A DNA stretch of 64,000 bases from Burkholderia sp. Ax-1724 (GCF_011752995.1 NZ_VWWL01000004.1:248001-312000); one strand, 5' to 3'. Counted from the stretch's first letter, positions 23,994 through 32,389 are shown. Numbers and translations: made by a program. The notes: a model not told the origin generated them from the letters alone.

Positions 23994-24731
23994 ATGGATT
24001 CCACACCCGCCAACGTCGTTCAGCATCACGCAGCCAACGAGCTTGGCCGCGATTTCGTGGTCGGCGATTTGCATGGCTGCGTCGATGCGCTCCGTTATCT
24101 GCTGTGCCAGATCGTGTTCGATCCGGCGCGCGACCGGCTGTTTTCCGTCGGCGATCTCGTCGATCGCGGCGAGCATTCCGAGCAGGCGCTCGCACTGCTC
24201 GCGAAGCCGTGGTTCTTCGCCGTGCTCGGCAATCACGAGGACACGCTGTGCGCGGTCGCCGATGGCCGTTTGCGGCGGCAGTGGTGGTACGGCATCGGCG
24301 GCGCCTGGGCCGCGGACGTGCCCGACGAGCGCCTGCGCCACTACGCGCAGCATCTGCGCACGCTGCCGCTCGCGCGCACGATCGGCAGCGGCAAGGACCG
24401 CTTCAACGTTCTGCATGCCGAATTTTTCGGCTCGGACGCCGATCTCGACGCGGGGAATTTCTCCGCCGAAAAGCGTCAGCAGTTGCTATGGGGGCGTGAG
24501 CTCGCGCTCGGCAACAGCGACCCGCTGCGGCAACGCGGCTTGTCGCTGACCTACTGCGGCCATACGCCGATGCGCGACATCACGCAGATCGGCTCGCAGG
24601 TGTTTATCGACACCGGCGCGTTCGGGCCCGACGGCAAGCTCACGATCGTGCAGCCGCTGGCGTTGCGGCGCTGGTCGATCTCGGTCGAAGAAGCGCGGGC
24701 GGACGGGGCGGCGGCGCTGGCGCTGCCTTGA
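23994..24731 (+). CDS. Serine/threonine protein phosphatase (PrpA/lambda PP type)
   Basis: 245-residue metallophosphoesterase, likely a cytoplasmic protein phosphatase of the bacterial PrpA/PrpB kind. All metal-binding motifs are present in order: GDLHG, GDLVDRG, GNHE, LHAE and the late CGHTP. Start chosen at MDSTPANV; an in-frame ATG 48 bases earlier would add a Pro/His-rich leader with no family support. It is monocistronic and converges with the RES toxin gene. Its targets are unknown. Confidence 0.88.
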   Translation: MDSTPANVVQHHAANELGRDFVVGDLHGCVDALRYLLCQIVFDPARDRLFSVGDLVDRGEHSEQALALLAKPWFFAVLGNHEDTLCAVADGRLRRQWWYGIGGAWAADVPDERLRHYAQHLRTLPLARTIGSGKDRFNVLHAEFFGSDADLDAGNFSAEKRQQLLWGRELALGNSDPLRQRGLSLTYCGHTPMRDITQIGSQVFIDTGAFGPDGKLTIVQPLALRRWSISVEEARADGAAALALP

Positions 24732-24745
24732 GCATGCCGTCTTCC

Positions 24746-24774
24746 GCCGCACGGCGTTGCGTTTGCCGTGCGGC
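24746..24774. terminator. Hairpin between convergent phosphatase and RES genes
   Basis: GCCGCACGGC (24746-24755) pairs perfectly with GCCGTGCGGC (24765-24774) around a 9-base loop. No T-tract follows on either strand. Its position just after the phosphatase stop and before the RES stop suits a bidirectional transcription end. Confidence 0.5.
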
Positions 24775-24804
24775 TTGCCGCTTGCTTCGGCCCGCGGTTC
24801 GTCG

Positions 24805-25506
24805 TTACCCCACCTGATTGAGCTCGAACACCATATCCACGCTCGTGCCGTTCCAGTTGTATTCCAGATACGCCGCGTGATGGCAGTCGCGCAGCAGCGT
24901 CGTGCGAAACGCGGCGAGGCATTCGCCCGCGCCGTCGCGCACCGACGGATAGGCGATGCCCGGCGCGCCCGCCTGCCGCACCGCCCGCCCGAGCGCCTGG
25001 CCGGCCAGGTAGTCGTGCGGCGAGAGCACGGCGGGATCGAGCGCGGCATCGTGGCGCAGATCGACGACCGTGCCTTGCGCGACCACGGTGTAGAGACGCA
25101 TCTGCTGACGTAGCGGCGGTTCGGCGGTCGCGGCGAGGAATTTCCCCGTGTGATAGCGCGTTTCGGCGATCGCCGTCGCGCGCGAGCGGGCGCAGTAGAA
25201 CACGCCGTAGGTGCCGTCCGAAAAGCGGCTGCCGAGCGGATTCAGATGCGTGAGCGCAGCCATGATCGGCCCGTAGCCGGGCCCGAAGCGGCGCTCCTCG
25301 CGCGGCACGAGATCGAGTTCGCCGACTTCGGTGCGCAGACGGTCGTTGGTCATCGCTTCGAGCGCGTAGAGCGCGTCGAAATCTTCGGGGGAAGCGACCC
25401 GGTCGAACAGATTGACGGCCGGAAAGCGGGTTGGAATGACGCGATACGCGGGCGACCAGTCGAGCGCGGCGCTGGTCCAGCGGTCCTGCCAGTTCGCTTG
25501 TGTCAC
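24805..25506 (-). CDS. RES-domain toxin (NAD+ phosphorylase type)
   Basis: 233-residue RES-family protein. Characterised members degrade NAD+ by phosphorolysis and are held inactive by an Xre/MbcA/ParS partner. The defining residues appear in AYRVIPTRF, RFSDGTYGVFYCARSRATAIAE (Arg, Tyr and Glu of the active site; shown as its core) and the late region YPSVRDGAGECLAAF with the conserved Ser. The GTG start at 25506 overlaps the antitoxin stop (GTGA), so the pair is translationally coupled with the antitoxin first. Belongs to the type II RES-Xre systems; toxicity here is inferred. Confidence 0.88.
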   Translation of the reverse strand: MTQANWQDRWTSAALDWSPAYRVIPTRFPAVNLFDRVASPEDFDALYALEAMTNDRLRTEVGELDLVPREERRFGPGYGPIMAALTHLNPLGSRFSDGTYGVFYCARSRATAIAETRYHTGKFLAATAEPPLRQQMRLYTVVAQGTVVDLRHDAALDPAVLSPHDYLAGQALGRAVRQAGAPGIAYPSVRDGAGECLAAFRTTLLRDCHHAAYLEYNWNGTSVDMVFELNQVG

Positions 25507-25940
25507 GCCCAGCCGCCTCGCATTGCGTCGAGATACTGGCGCACGGCCACGAGATCGCTGATATTGCCCGCCAGCATGCGGTCCAGCGCGCGCCGGCCGC
25601 CGAACGGCGGCGCGCTGTTGGGGCGCTTGATCCAGGTATCGGCGGCGCTCGGTTGCGGCAGCAGAATCTGCAATGCCTTGTAGATGCCGAGCAGAAGCGA
25701 CAGGCGCTCCAGCGTGTCGCGCCCGAGGCGCGCCGTTTCGGGCGACGCCTTCCATTTGAAGAACGTCGAGCGGCCCGGCGAGCCGAGCAGGACGATCTGC
25801 TCGTCGGCGTTCAGGTCCCAGTCGCGCGCGATGTTGAAGAACGCGCGCAGCCCCGCAGCCGACATTTGCGTGAGCGTGGGTTCCGGGGCGGGCCGTCGTA
25901 ACGGCGACTCGGGCGGAGTGAGGCGGGCAGCGTGAGCCAT
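25503..25940 (-). CDS. Xre/MbcA/ParS-type antitoxin (DUF2384)
   Basis: 145-residue partner of the RES toxin. The N-terminal two thirds (about 25-95) is a helical Xre-like DNA-binding domain with the family pattern LNADEQIVLLGSPGRSTFFKW. The C-terminal part, WIKRPNSAPPFGGRRALDRML to the end, is the DUF2384 toxin-binding domain with its NxxPxxGG-type signature. It presumably blocks the toxin active site and represses the operon through the repeats at 25970-25992. The ATG is at 25940. Confidence 0.9.
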   Translation of the reverse strand: MAHAARLTPPESPLRRPAPEPTLTQMSAAGLRAFFNIARDWDLNADEQIVLLGSPGRSTFFKWKASPETARLGRDTLERLSLLLGIYKALQILLPQPSAADTWIKRPNSAPPFGGRRALDRMLAGNISDLVAVRQYLDAMRGGWA

Positions 25941-25969
25941 GATCGGGTGAGTCCCTATATGTACTTTGA

Positions 25970-25992
25970 ATGGATATTAGTCCATAAATGGA
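25970..25992. promoter_or_regulatory. Candidate operator of the RES/Xre operon
   Basis: Three copies of one 5-base element lie in 23 bases: ATGGA (25970-25974), TCCAT (25981-25985) and ATGGA (25988-25992). The last two form a perfect palindrome, TCCATAAATGGA, apart from the AA centre. They sit 30-52 bases upstream of the antitoxin ATG, where an autorepressor would bind. Because the next gene is divergent (start 26054), its promoter may be affected too. Confidence 0.5.
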
Positions 25993-26053
25993 TTTTTGCA
26001 AGAGAATATAATCGCGGCTCGTTTTTGCAGTCGTCGATCAGGAGAAGCAGGAG

Positions 26054-26737
26054 ATGCGGGTTCGAGCAGTAGCAGCGGCGCTGGCCGTGTGGTGTGTGTC
26101 GGAAGCGGCCATGGCGGCGGGTTATACGGAAACGTGGAATCCGCCCGAGGCGAGCGGGCATGTCGTCAGCGGACATGTCACGAAAGCGGTGCGGCAAAAG
26201 CCGGGTGGGGCGAAGGGTAAGGTGGCCGAGGCCAAGGCCGGTGGGAAGCGCGGCGGCGCGCATGGGAAGCAGGTGGCGAGCGTTCGGCACGGGGCGGCGC
26301 ATGGCGCGGCGGGTGGCGGCGTTCACAGCAGCAAGCTCGCGGCGCATGGCGCTGGCGCGAAAAAGGTGGCGGCGAGCGGGGCTGCGAAGGGCGGCATGAA
26401 GTTGGCGGCCTTGGGTAGGGGCCGAGCGCATGCGGGCGTGAGCGCGCAGGCCGTGAAGCAGCGTACACAGCCACATGAGCAGCCACATGCGCAGCTTGCG
26501 CGTGCGAAATCGACGCAGGGCAAGGTGATGCACGCGGACTTTGCGCCGGGGCATACGGTTCGCCCGCATGTCGCGAAGGTCGCGGCGAAGCCGGTGGCGG
26601 CGAGCACGAATCCGGTCGCGCCGGCCGTGCAGACTGCGCCGGCCGCGTCCGTGAACGTTGGCGACATCGCGCCGATGGGCACTGCGCCTAATCCGGCGAC
26701 CGCTCGCAGCGGTGCGTTGCCGCCGATTATTCACTGA
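26054..26737 (+). CDS. Predicted secreted Lys/Ala/Gly/His-rich protein, function unknown
   Basis: 227 residues. The first 22 form a signal peptide (MRVRAVAAALAVWCVSEAAMA, cleavage likely after AMA). The mature part is highly basic and of low complexity, rich in Ala, Lys, Gly, His and Val with few acidic residues, repeated short patterns such as AHG, AKG and HGA, and a hydrophobic tail GALPPIIH. It resembles histone H1-like or nucleic-acid-binding tails in composition only. A strong GGAGAAGCAGGAG ribosome binding site precedes the ATG. I do not recognise the family. Coding is supported by the signal peptide, the ribosome site and the codon bias. Confidence 0.75.
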   Translation: MRVRAVAAALAVWCVSEAAMAAGYTETWNPPEASGHVVSGHVTKAVRQKPGGAKGKVAEAKAGGKRGGAHGKQVASVRHGAAHGAAGGGVHSSKLAAHGAGAKKVAASGAAKGGMKLAALGRGRAHAGVSAQAVKQRTQPHEQPHAQLARAKSTQGKVMHADFAPGHTVRPHVAKVAAKPVAASTNPVAPAVQTAPAASVNVGDIAPMGTAPNPATARSGALPPIIH

Positions 26738-26853
26738 GCGTTATTTCGGCGGGGACGTGTTGCGGCCGACGCGTTGTGCCGTCGCCCATCCGATCTGTTT
26801 GACGGCAAACGGGGCGTGTGCCGGGCGCGAAGCGCGTACTTGCGAACGCAGTG

Positions 26854-27705
26854 TTACCCCGTCGCTAACCCATTCGCCAGCAACCGCAGCGTTTCCGCCG
26901 AGCGCGGATCGCGCACGCGCGAATGCAGCGTCACGCGCGATTCCGGCAGCTCCGGCAAGCCGAGCCGCGCACCGACGTCGACGAGACCGCGCGGCGCAAC
27001 CCGGCGCGCGAGCGGCGAGACGGCGAGCCCTGCCGCCACCGCCGCGCCCACCGCGGCCATGCCGCCGCCGACAAACACTTCCTGCCACGCAACCCCCGCC
27101 GCCGTCAGCGCGCGCAGCGCGACGTCGCGCACCTTGCACGGCGGGCTCAGCAATGCCAGCGCGAGGGGCTCGCCAACGCGCGGCAGCCACGCGGGCGAGG
27201 CGAGCCAGCCGAGCGGTTCGCTGAAGAGCGTCTGCGCATCGTCGCGCGGCGGCTCGTCCGCGCCATAGCGGATGATCGCCGCGTCGAGCCGGCGCTCGTC
27301 GAATTGCGTGAGCAGTGCCGCCGACGTCCCCATATGCAGCTCGATCACGAGCCCCGGATCGTGCGCATTGAGTCGCCCGAGCAACTGCGGCAGATCGGGA
27401 CCCGCGACATGCTCGCTGAGCCCGAGCGCGAGCCGGCGCCGTTCCACCGACAGCGCGCCCAATGCGCGCTCGTGCGCATTCAGCAGTTCGCGCGCCGCGC
27501 CGAGAAACGCGTTGCCATCGGCGGACAGGCGCACGAGGCGCGGTGTGCGTTCGAGCAACGGCTTGCCGAGATGCGCTTCGAGCCGCTTCAGCTTGAGGCT
27601 GACGGCCGATTGCGTGGTGTCGAGCGCGTCGGCGGCGCGCGTGAAGCTGCGCAGATCGGCGACGAGCACGAATGCCCGCACCGCATCGAGATCGAGCACT
27701 TTCAT
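26854..27705 (-). CDS. LysR-family transcriptional regulator
   Basis: 283-residue LysR-type regulator: N-terminal winged helix-turn-helix (VRAFVLVADLRSFTRAADALDTTQSAVSLKL, residues about 8-40, of which SFTRAADAL and TQSAVSLKLKRLE are the signature parts), then a periplasmic-binding-like effector domain from about 90 to 283. ATG at 27705 chosen; a TTG two codons upstream (27711) is also possible. It is divergent from the tautomerase gene, the usual arrangement for a regulator and its target. Effector unknown. Confidence 0.9.
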   Translation of the reverse strand: MKVLDLDAVRAFVLVADLRSFTRAADALDTTQSAVSLKLKRLEAHLGKPLLERTPRLVRLSADGNAFLGAARELLNAHERALGALSVERRRLALGLSEHVAGPDLPQLLGRLNAHDPGLVIELHMGTSAALLTQFDERRLDAAIIRYGADEPPRDDAQTLFSEPLGWLASPAWLPRVGEPLALALLSPPCKVRDVALRALTAAGVAWQEVFVGGGMAAVGAAVAAGLAVSPLARRVAPRGLVDVGARLGLPELPESRVTLHSRVRDPRSAETLRLLANGLATG

Positions 27706-27715
27706 TTCCAATGAA
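27701..27715. promoter_or_regulatory. Palindrome at the LysR start codon
   Basis: TTCATT-TCC-AATGAA is a 15-base palindrome overlapping the LysR ATG in the divergent LysR/tautomerase region. LysR proteins often bind such sites near their own start, usually with a T-N11-A core, which this has. It is a candidate autoregulatory and activation site. Confidence 0.4.
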
Positions 27716-27802
27716 TATGGATGAAATAGGCGAAGATATCTGTTTATTATGACTGAGCGTGCCTAAGCTGTGTTTAACCCAACACCGCAACAGGAGTCGA
27801 TC

Positions 27803-28186
27803 ATGCCGCTCACCCGAATCTCACTGCGCGCCGGCAAGCCGGCCGAATACCGCGAAGCGCTGACTGCGGGCATCCAGCGCTCGCTGGTGGACACGTTCAA
27901 CGTGCCGCCCGACGACATGTTCATGCTGATTACGGAGCACACGCCGGGCAACCTGATCTATGACCGGCAGTATCAGAACATCGAGCGTGGCGACGATTTC
28001 GTCGTGATCCAGTTGACCGTGAGCAACACGCGCACGATCGAGCAGAAGAAGGCGCTGTACCGGCGGATCGTCGATGAACTGGCGAAATCGCCGGGCGTGC
28101 GGCGCGAGGATGTGTTCATCAACCTCGTCGAGGTGGAGAAAGAGAACTGGTCGTTTGGGAATGGGGTTGCGCAGTATGCGACGTAG
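27803..28186 (+). CDS. Tautomerase family protein
   Basis: 127 residues of the 4-oxalocrotonate tautomerase superfamily, in the longer 'tautomerase_2' size class. It begins MPLTRISLRAGK, so the catalytic Pro1 is exposed after Met removal. It ends with WSFGNGVAQY, a conserved family motif. Such enzymes catalyse keto-enol isomerisation or hydrolytic dehalogenation/decarboxylation; the substrate is not evident. The ATG follows CAGGAG. Divergent from the LysR regulator that probably controls it. Confidence 0.88.
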   Translation: MPLTRISLRAGKPAEYREALTAGIQRSLVDTFNVPPDDMFMLITEHTPGNLIYDRQYQNIERGDDFVVIQLTVSNTRTIEQKKALYRRIVDELAKSPGVRREDVFINLVEVEKENWSFGNGVAQYAT

Positions 28187-28194
28187 GCGCGTGC

Positions 28195-28223
28195 GGGGCA
28201 GAGCATCTTCGATGCTCCGCCCC
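28195..28223. terminator. Hairpin between convergent tautomerase and amidotransferase genes
   Basis: GGGGC-A-GAGCATC / GATGCTC-C-GCCCC around a TTC loop (28195-28223) gives 12 paired bases with one A-C mismatch, directly after the tautomerase stop. No T-tract follows. Probably a bidirectional transcription end. Confidence 0.55.
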
Positions 28224-28246
28224 TGCGATTATCCGGTTCAAGCCTC

Positions 28247-29080
28247 TCAAGCCATTTGAGGCTCAAACGGAAACTGCTCGATCTCCCCGCCGCGCGCCAC
28301 CACCACCGTGCTCTCCGGAATTTCCTCCCACCAGTCCGGCAAATCGGAGAGCGGTTCCGACAGGACCAGAAACGCATCTTCACCGACCATCGCGATGCGC
28401 GGATCGTCGGGATACAACTCGTGCAGATGATGGAACGACGTGCTGTGATACAGCGAGCGTGATTGCTGTTCACTCGAATAACGCACCGCCACGATCTGCT
28501 CGCCGTCGGTTGCGCAGACGGTCATGTTCAGCGGCTGATCCACGCCGTGGCGGCGGCCGGTTTCCTCGACGAACGCCACCATGCGCCTGAGCGCGGTGAC
28601 GGGCGCCAGTTCGAGACCGAACGTGAGCGCGAGGAAGAACAGCACTTCGGAATCGGTCGATCCCTCGACCGACGGGAACAGTTCCGGGTCGATCGCGACC
28701 ATCAGATCGCGACGCAGCGCCGGATAGTTGCGCACGAGGCCGTTGTGCGCGAACAGCCACCGGCCGTGGCGAAACGGATGACAGTTGGTTTCCTGCGAAG
28801 GCGTGCCGGTCGCCGCGCGTATGTGCGCGACGAACATCGGCGCGCGAATCGCGCGCGCGGCTTCACGCAGATTGCGATCGCTCCACGCCGGCTGAATGCA
28901 GCGATAGCGGAACGGAATGTCGGTCGGATGGCCGTACCAGCCGATTCCGAAGCCGTCACCGTTGGTGGTCGTGTTGCCGAGCCGCGAATGCAGGCTCTGA
29001 TCGATCAGCGAATGCTTGGCGTTGAACAGCACCGTTTCGAGCTGAAGCGGTTTGCCGGAATAAGCGAGCCAGCGGCACAT
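28247..29080 (-). CDS. Class II glutamine amidotransferase (YafJ/EgtC-like)
   Basis: 277 residues with an N-terminal nucleophile Cys after Met removal (MCRWLAYSG), the hallmark of class II (Ntn) glutamine amidotransferases. Further motifs are NTTTNGDGFGIGWYG, VAHIRAATG and NCHPFRHGRWLFAHNG, typical of the YafJ group. No synthetase domain is fused and no amination partner is adjacent, so the acceptor is unknown. The ATG at 29080 is required to place Cys2. EgtC, from ergothioneine synthesis, is related, but no egt genes are nearby. Confidence 0.9.
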   Translation of the reverse strand: MCRWLAYSGKPLQLETVLFNAKHSLIDQSLHSRLGNTTTNGDGFGIGWYGHPTDIPFRYRCIQPAWSDRNLREAARAIRAPMFVAHIRAATGTPSQETNCHPFRHGRWLFAHNGLVRNYPALRRDLMVAIDPELFPSVEGSTDSEVLFFLALTFGLELAPVTALRRMVAFVEETGRRHGVDQPLNMTVCATDGEQIVAVRYSSEQQSRSLYHSTSFHHLHELYPDDPRIAMVGEDAFLVLSEPLSDLPDWWEEIPESTVVVARGGEIEQFPFEPQMA

Positions 29081-29289
29081 GAAATGTCTCCTGTCGAATA
29101 CGCTTCTATCTGGCGGCCGGTTGCAGCGTCGTGATCGTGATCCGCACACCGATGCACGGCAGCAGCGACGACGATACACGGATTACCGCCCCGGCACCTT
29201 TCAAGCCGAAATAATGGGCAAAAATTTCCACACGGCGGCGGATCGGCATGCCGTAAGCGCTACTCATGGTCGACAAAGACCGTGTCGTT

Positions 29290-29295
29290 ATAATG
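29290..29295 (+). promoter_or_regulatory. Possible -10 hexamer upstream of modE
   Basis: A TATAAT hexamer lies inside GTCGTTATAATG, about 57 bases before the modE ATG. No good -35 is visible at the right spacing. CGTTATA resembles a ModE half-site, so autoregulation is possible, but only one half is present. Confidence 0.35.
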
Positions 29296-29351
29296 ATTCG
29301 CGGTCCTTTCCGGACCCTAGCCCTCGCCCCGGCCCTTCAACTTCTCCCGCC

Positions 29352-30188
29352 ATGCCCACCGACCGCACCGATCCCCCTCGCGAATCCCTCGAACTCGGCG
29401 GCTCCGTCTGGTTTCAAGCCGGCACGCAGACGCTCGGCGGCGCGGCGCGCATCGCGCTGCTCGCGGCGATCGGCGAAACCGGCTCGATCACGAGCGCGGC
29501 GAAGGCGGTCGGCATCAGCTACAAAGGCGCGTGGGACGCCATCGACACAATGAACAACCTCGCGGGCGAACCGCTCGTCGTGCGGATGACGGGCGGCAAG
29601 GGCGGTGGCGGCACCACGCTCACGCCGCGCGCGGTGAAGCTGATCGCGACGTTTCGCGCGGTCGAGCGCGAGCATCGGCGTTTTCTCGAACGCGCGGGTG
29701 CGGCGATCGAAGGTTTCGCGACGGACTGGGACCTGATCGGCCGCATCGGCATGAAGACCAGCGCGCGCAACCAGTTCTACGGCACCGTCTCGGCGATCAC
29801 GCGCGGCAGCGTCAACGACGAAGTCACGCTGGCGCTGCCCGGCGGCCAGGCGATCGTCGCCGTGCTCACGCACGAGAGCACCGAGGCGCTGGGGCTCGTC
29901 GAGGGCGCGGCGGCGTTCGCGCTGATCAAGGCGTCGTGGGTCGTGCTGCTCGTCGATGGCGCAGACGGCGCGCCGCTCAGGCTATCGGCGCGCAATCAGT
30001 TGCGCGGCACGGTGCAGAGCGTGAAGCGCGGTGCGGTGAACGCGGAAGTGTCGCTGGCGCTCGACGGCGGCGCGGTCATGACCGCGGTCGTCACCAACGA
30101 AAGCGCCAACGCACTCGGCTTACGGGAAGGCGCGAGCGCGGTGGCCGCGTTCAAGGCGTCGAGCGTGATACTCGGCGTGAAGGATTGA
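29352..30188 (+). CDS. modE: Molybdate-responsive transcriptional regulator ModE
   Basis: 278-residue regulator. Residues about 15-110 form the winged helix-turn-helix (RIALLAAIGETGSITSAAKA, SYKGAWDAIDTMNN, GGKGGGGTTLTPRA). The C-terminal half holds two tandem molybdate-binding Mop/TOBE domains, each beginning SARNQ (SARNQFYGTVSAITRG and SARNQLRGTVQSVKRG). With bound molybdate ModE represses the transporter operon, which lies convergently next door. The ATG was chosen as the first codon that leaves a normal-length N-terminus. Confidence 0.95.
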   Translation: MPTDRTDPPRESLELGGSVWFQAGTQTLGGAARIALLAAIGETGSITSAAKAVGISYKGAWDAIDTMNNLAGEPLVVRMTGGKGGGGTTLTPRAVKLIATFRAVEREHRRFLERAGAAIEGFATDWDLIGRIGMKTSARNQFYGTVSAITRGSVNDEVTLALPGGQAIVAVLTHESTEALGLVEGAAAFALIKASWVVLLVDGADGAPLRLSARNQLRGTVQSVKRGAVNAEVSLALDGGAVMTAVVTNESANALGLREGASAVAAFKASSVILGVKD

Positions 30189-30217
30189 GCGCCAGCAGGG
30201 ACGGCGAGACCGCGCCC

Positions 30218-30919
30218 TTACGACTCGCTGCGCACATACCCCGCGAACGGATGGTCTTCGCGCACGCGGCCATCGTTGACCTGCACGACCTGATCGCCGA
30301 ATGCCGCGACGTCGTCGGGATCGTGCGTAATCAGCACCATCGGAATATCGAGCCGCGTTTGCAGGTCCGACAGTTCGCGCCGCATGCGCTGGCGGAGCGC
30401 GCTGTCGAGCGCGGAAAACGGCTCGTCGAGCAACAGCAGGCGCGGCTGCGCGACCAGCGCCCGCGCCAGCGCGACGCGCTGCTTCTGCCCGCCGGACAGC
30501 TGCACCGGGTGATTGCCCGCGACGCCCCTCAACTCCAGCGCCTCGAGCCAGTAATCGACCTGCGGATGCGAGCCGCGCGCGCGCGGATTGAACCAGCCCC
30601 GGCGCAGCCCGAAGCCGATGTTCTGCCGCACGTTGAGATGCGGGAACAGCGCGTAGTCCTGAAACAGATACGCGATCTTGCGCGCCTGTGGTTTCTGATC
30701 GACGCCGCTCGCGCTGTCGAACAGCGTGGTGCCGTGCAGCGTGATCGATCCCTCGTCGGGGCGCAGCAAACCGGCAATCGCCTGCAGCGTCAGGCTCTTG
30801 CCCGCGCCGGACGGGCCGAACAGCACGAGCCGCTGGGTGTTCGCGCGGAACGAAACGTCGAGCGTGAAGCGGCGCTCGGCGGTCTCGAAGGTCTTGCGGA
30901 TGGCGACGTCGAGCGGCAT
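30218..30919 (-). CDS. modC: Molybdate ABC transporter ATP-binding protein ModC
   Basis: 233-residue ATPase that powers molybdate import. Walker A GPSGAGKS, Q-loop FQDYALFP, signature LSGGQKQRVALARAL, Walker B LLLLDEPFSALD and the switch HD in ITHDPDDV are all present. It is shorter than E. coli ModC (about 350) because it lacks the C-terminal Mop/TOBE regulatory domain; molybdate sensing is left to ModE. One base separates its start from the modB stop. The operon order is modABC. Confidence 0.95.
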   Translation of the reverse strand: MPLDVAIRKTFETAERRFTLDVSFRANTQRLVLFGPSGAGKSLTLQAIAGLLRPDEGSITLHGTTLFDSASGVDQKPQARKIAYLFQDYALFPHLNVRQNIGFGLRRGWFNPRARGSHPQVDYWLEALELRGVAGNHPVQLSGGQKQRVALARALVAQPRLLLLDEPFSALDSALRQRMRRELSDLQTRLDIPMVLITHDPDDVAAFGDQVVQVNDGRVREDHPFAGYVRSES

Positions 30920-30920
30920 G

Positions 30921-31595
30921 TCAGCGAGACCTCAGAAGCGTGTGCTGCGGCACGAGCCGCCCCGCGAGCAGCAGGATCGTGACGCACGTCACCGAGGTCA
31001 CGAGCACGAGGAAGTTCGCGGTGCTGTCGTCGCCGGCCTGCACGGCCGAGTAGACCGCGACCGAGAGCGTCTGCGTGCGGCCCGGCAGATTGCCGGCGAT
31101 CATCAGCGTCGCGCCGAATTCGCCGAGCGCGCGCGCGAACGCGAGCAGGCCGCCGGCGAGAATGCCGCGCGCGGCGAGCGGCAGCGTCACGCGAAAGAAG
31201 ATCGCCGCTTCGCTGACGCCGAGCGTGCGCGCCGCGCGCTCCAGTTGCGGATCGACGCCCTCGAAGGCGGCGCGCGCCGACTTCAGCACGAGCGGAAACG
31301 CCACCACCGTCGAGGCGATCACCGCGCCCTGCCATGTGAACACGAGCTGGATGTCGAAGCGGTCGAGCCACGCGCCGATCACGCCGCGCCGGCCGAGCAG
31401 CACGAGCAGGTAGTAGCCGAGCACGGTCGGCGGCAGCACGAGCGGCAGCATCAGCAGCGAGTCGATCACGTCGCGCGCGCCGGAGCGCCAGCGCGACAGA
31501 CCGAGCCCCGCCGCGACGCCGAGCACGAGATTCAGCGCGGTGGCCCAGCCCGCCACCTTCAGCGACAGCAGCAGCGGAACCCAGGCCTGTTGCAT
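30921..31595 (-). CDS. modB: Molybdate ABC transporter permease ModB
   Basis: 224-residue inner-membrane permease with about five hydrophobic segments and the EAA-type cytoplasmic loop EGVDPQLERAARTLGVSEAAIF (core ERAARTLG), followed by the conserved RALGEFGATLMIAGN segment of ModB. The ATG at 31595 is 20 bases after the modA stop region. Confidence 0.95.
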   Translation of the reverse strand: MQQAWVPLLLSLKVAGWATALNLVLGVAAGLGLSRWRSGARDVIDSLLMLPLVLPPTVLGYYLLVLLGRRGVIGAWLDRFDIQLVFTWQGAVIASTVVAFPLVLKSARAAFEGVDPQLERAARTLGVSEAAIFFRVTLPLAARGILAGGLLAFARALGEFGATLMIAGNLPGRTQTLSVAVYSAVQAGDDSTANFLVLVTSVTCVTILLLAGRLVPQHTLLRSR

Positions 31596-31615
31596 GACGT
31601 GTGCTTTCCCGTCGA

Positions 31616-32389
31616 TCAGTGCGCAGGTTTGAAGCCGTACTTCGCGAGCACGGCCTGGCCGGCCGGCGACAGCACGAAGTCGATGAACGCCTGGGCGTCG
31701 GCCGCGTGATGGCTGCCGTCGACCTGCGCGATCGGATAGGTGATCGGCGTTTGCGTCGGCAGGCTCAGCGCGACCTTGACCTTGTCGGGCATGATCGCGG
31801 CGTCGGTGCCGAACACGAAGCCGGCGTCGACTTCGCCGCGCGCGACGTAGTCGAGGCTCTGGCGCACGTTCGCCGCGAGCACGGCCTTCGCGTTGACCGC
31901 GTCCCACACGCCGGCAGCCTTCAGCGCGCCTTGTGTATAGCGGCCGACCGGCACCGAAGCCGGATCGCCGAACGCGACGCGCTTCACGTTCGCGGTCGTC
32001 AGATCGTTGAGGCTCGCCGGGGCGAAGTGGCTGTCGTTCGGCACGATCAGCACCAGCGAATTGGCCGCGAAGTCGCGCCGCGTGGACGGCACGATCACTT
32101 TTTGCGAGGCGGCCATGTCCATCGCCTTCTGGTCCGCCGAGGCGAACACGTCGGCCGGCGCGCCCTTGACGATCTGCTGCATCAGCACGTCGGACGCGCC
32201 GAAGTTCAGCAGAACCTTGGTGCCCGGATGCTGCTGCTGGAACGCGTCGCCGACTGCCTTGAACGCGTTGGTCAGGCTGGCGGCGGCGGAGACCACGAGT
32301 TCGTCGGCGTGGGCGTTTACGCTGACCACAACGGAGACGGCGCTTGCGACGCAAAGCGCGTATTTCTTCAGATGGCGGGAGAGTGTCAT
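31616..32389 (-). CDS. modA: Molybdate-binding periplasmic protein ModA
   Basis: 257-residue substrate-binding protein with a signal peptide (cleavage likely after VNAHA). Mature motifs DELVVSAAASLTNAFK, LNFGASDVLMQQI and GVPADVFASAD-like KGAPADVFASAD are those of ModA, whose Ser and Tyr/Val residues hold the oxyanion. First gene of modABC, with a ModE-box candidate 54-77 bases upstream. Confidence 0.96.
   Translation of the reverse strand: MTLSRHLKKYALCVASAVSVVVSVNAHADELVVSAAASLTNAFKAVGDAFQQQHPGTKVLLNFGASDVLMQQIVKGAPADVFASADQKAMDMAASQKVIVPSTRRDFAANSLVLIVPNDSHFAPASLNDLTTANVKRVAFGDPASVPVGRYTQGALKAAGVWDAVNAKAVLAANVRQSLDYVARGEVDAGFVFGTDAAIMPDKVKVALSLPTQTPITYPIAQVDGSHHAADAQAFIDFVLSPAGQAVLAKYGFKPAH

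Noticed and set aside
29283..29300. ModE operator controlling modE
   Set aside because: Only one half-site (CGTTATA) is visible; the second half is missing, so autoregulation cannot be claimed.
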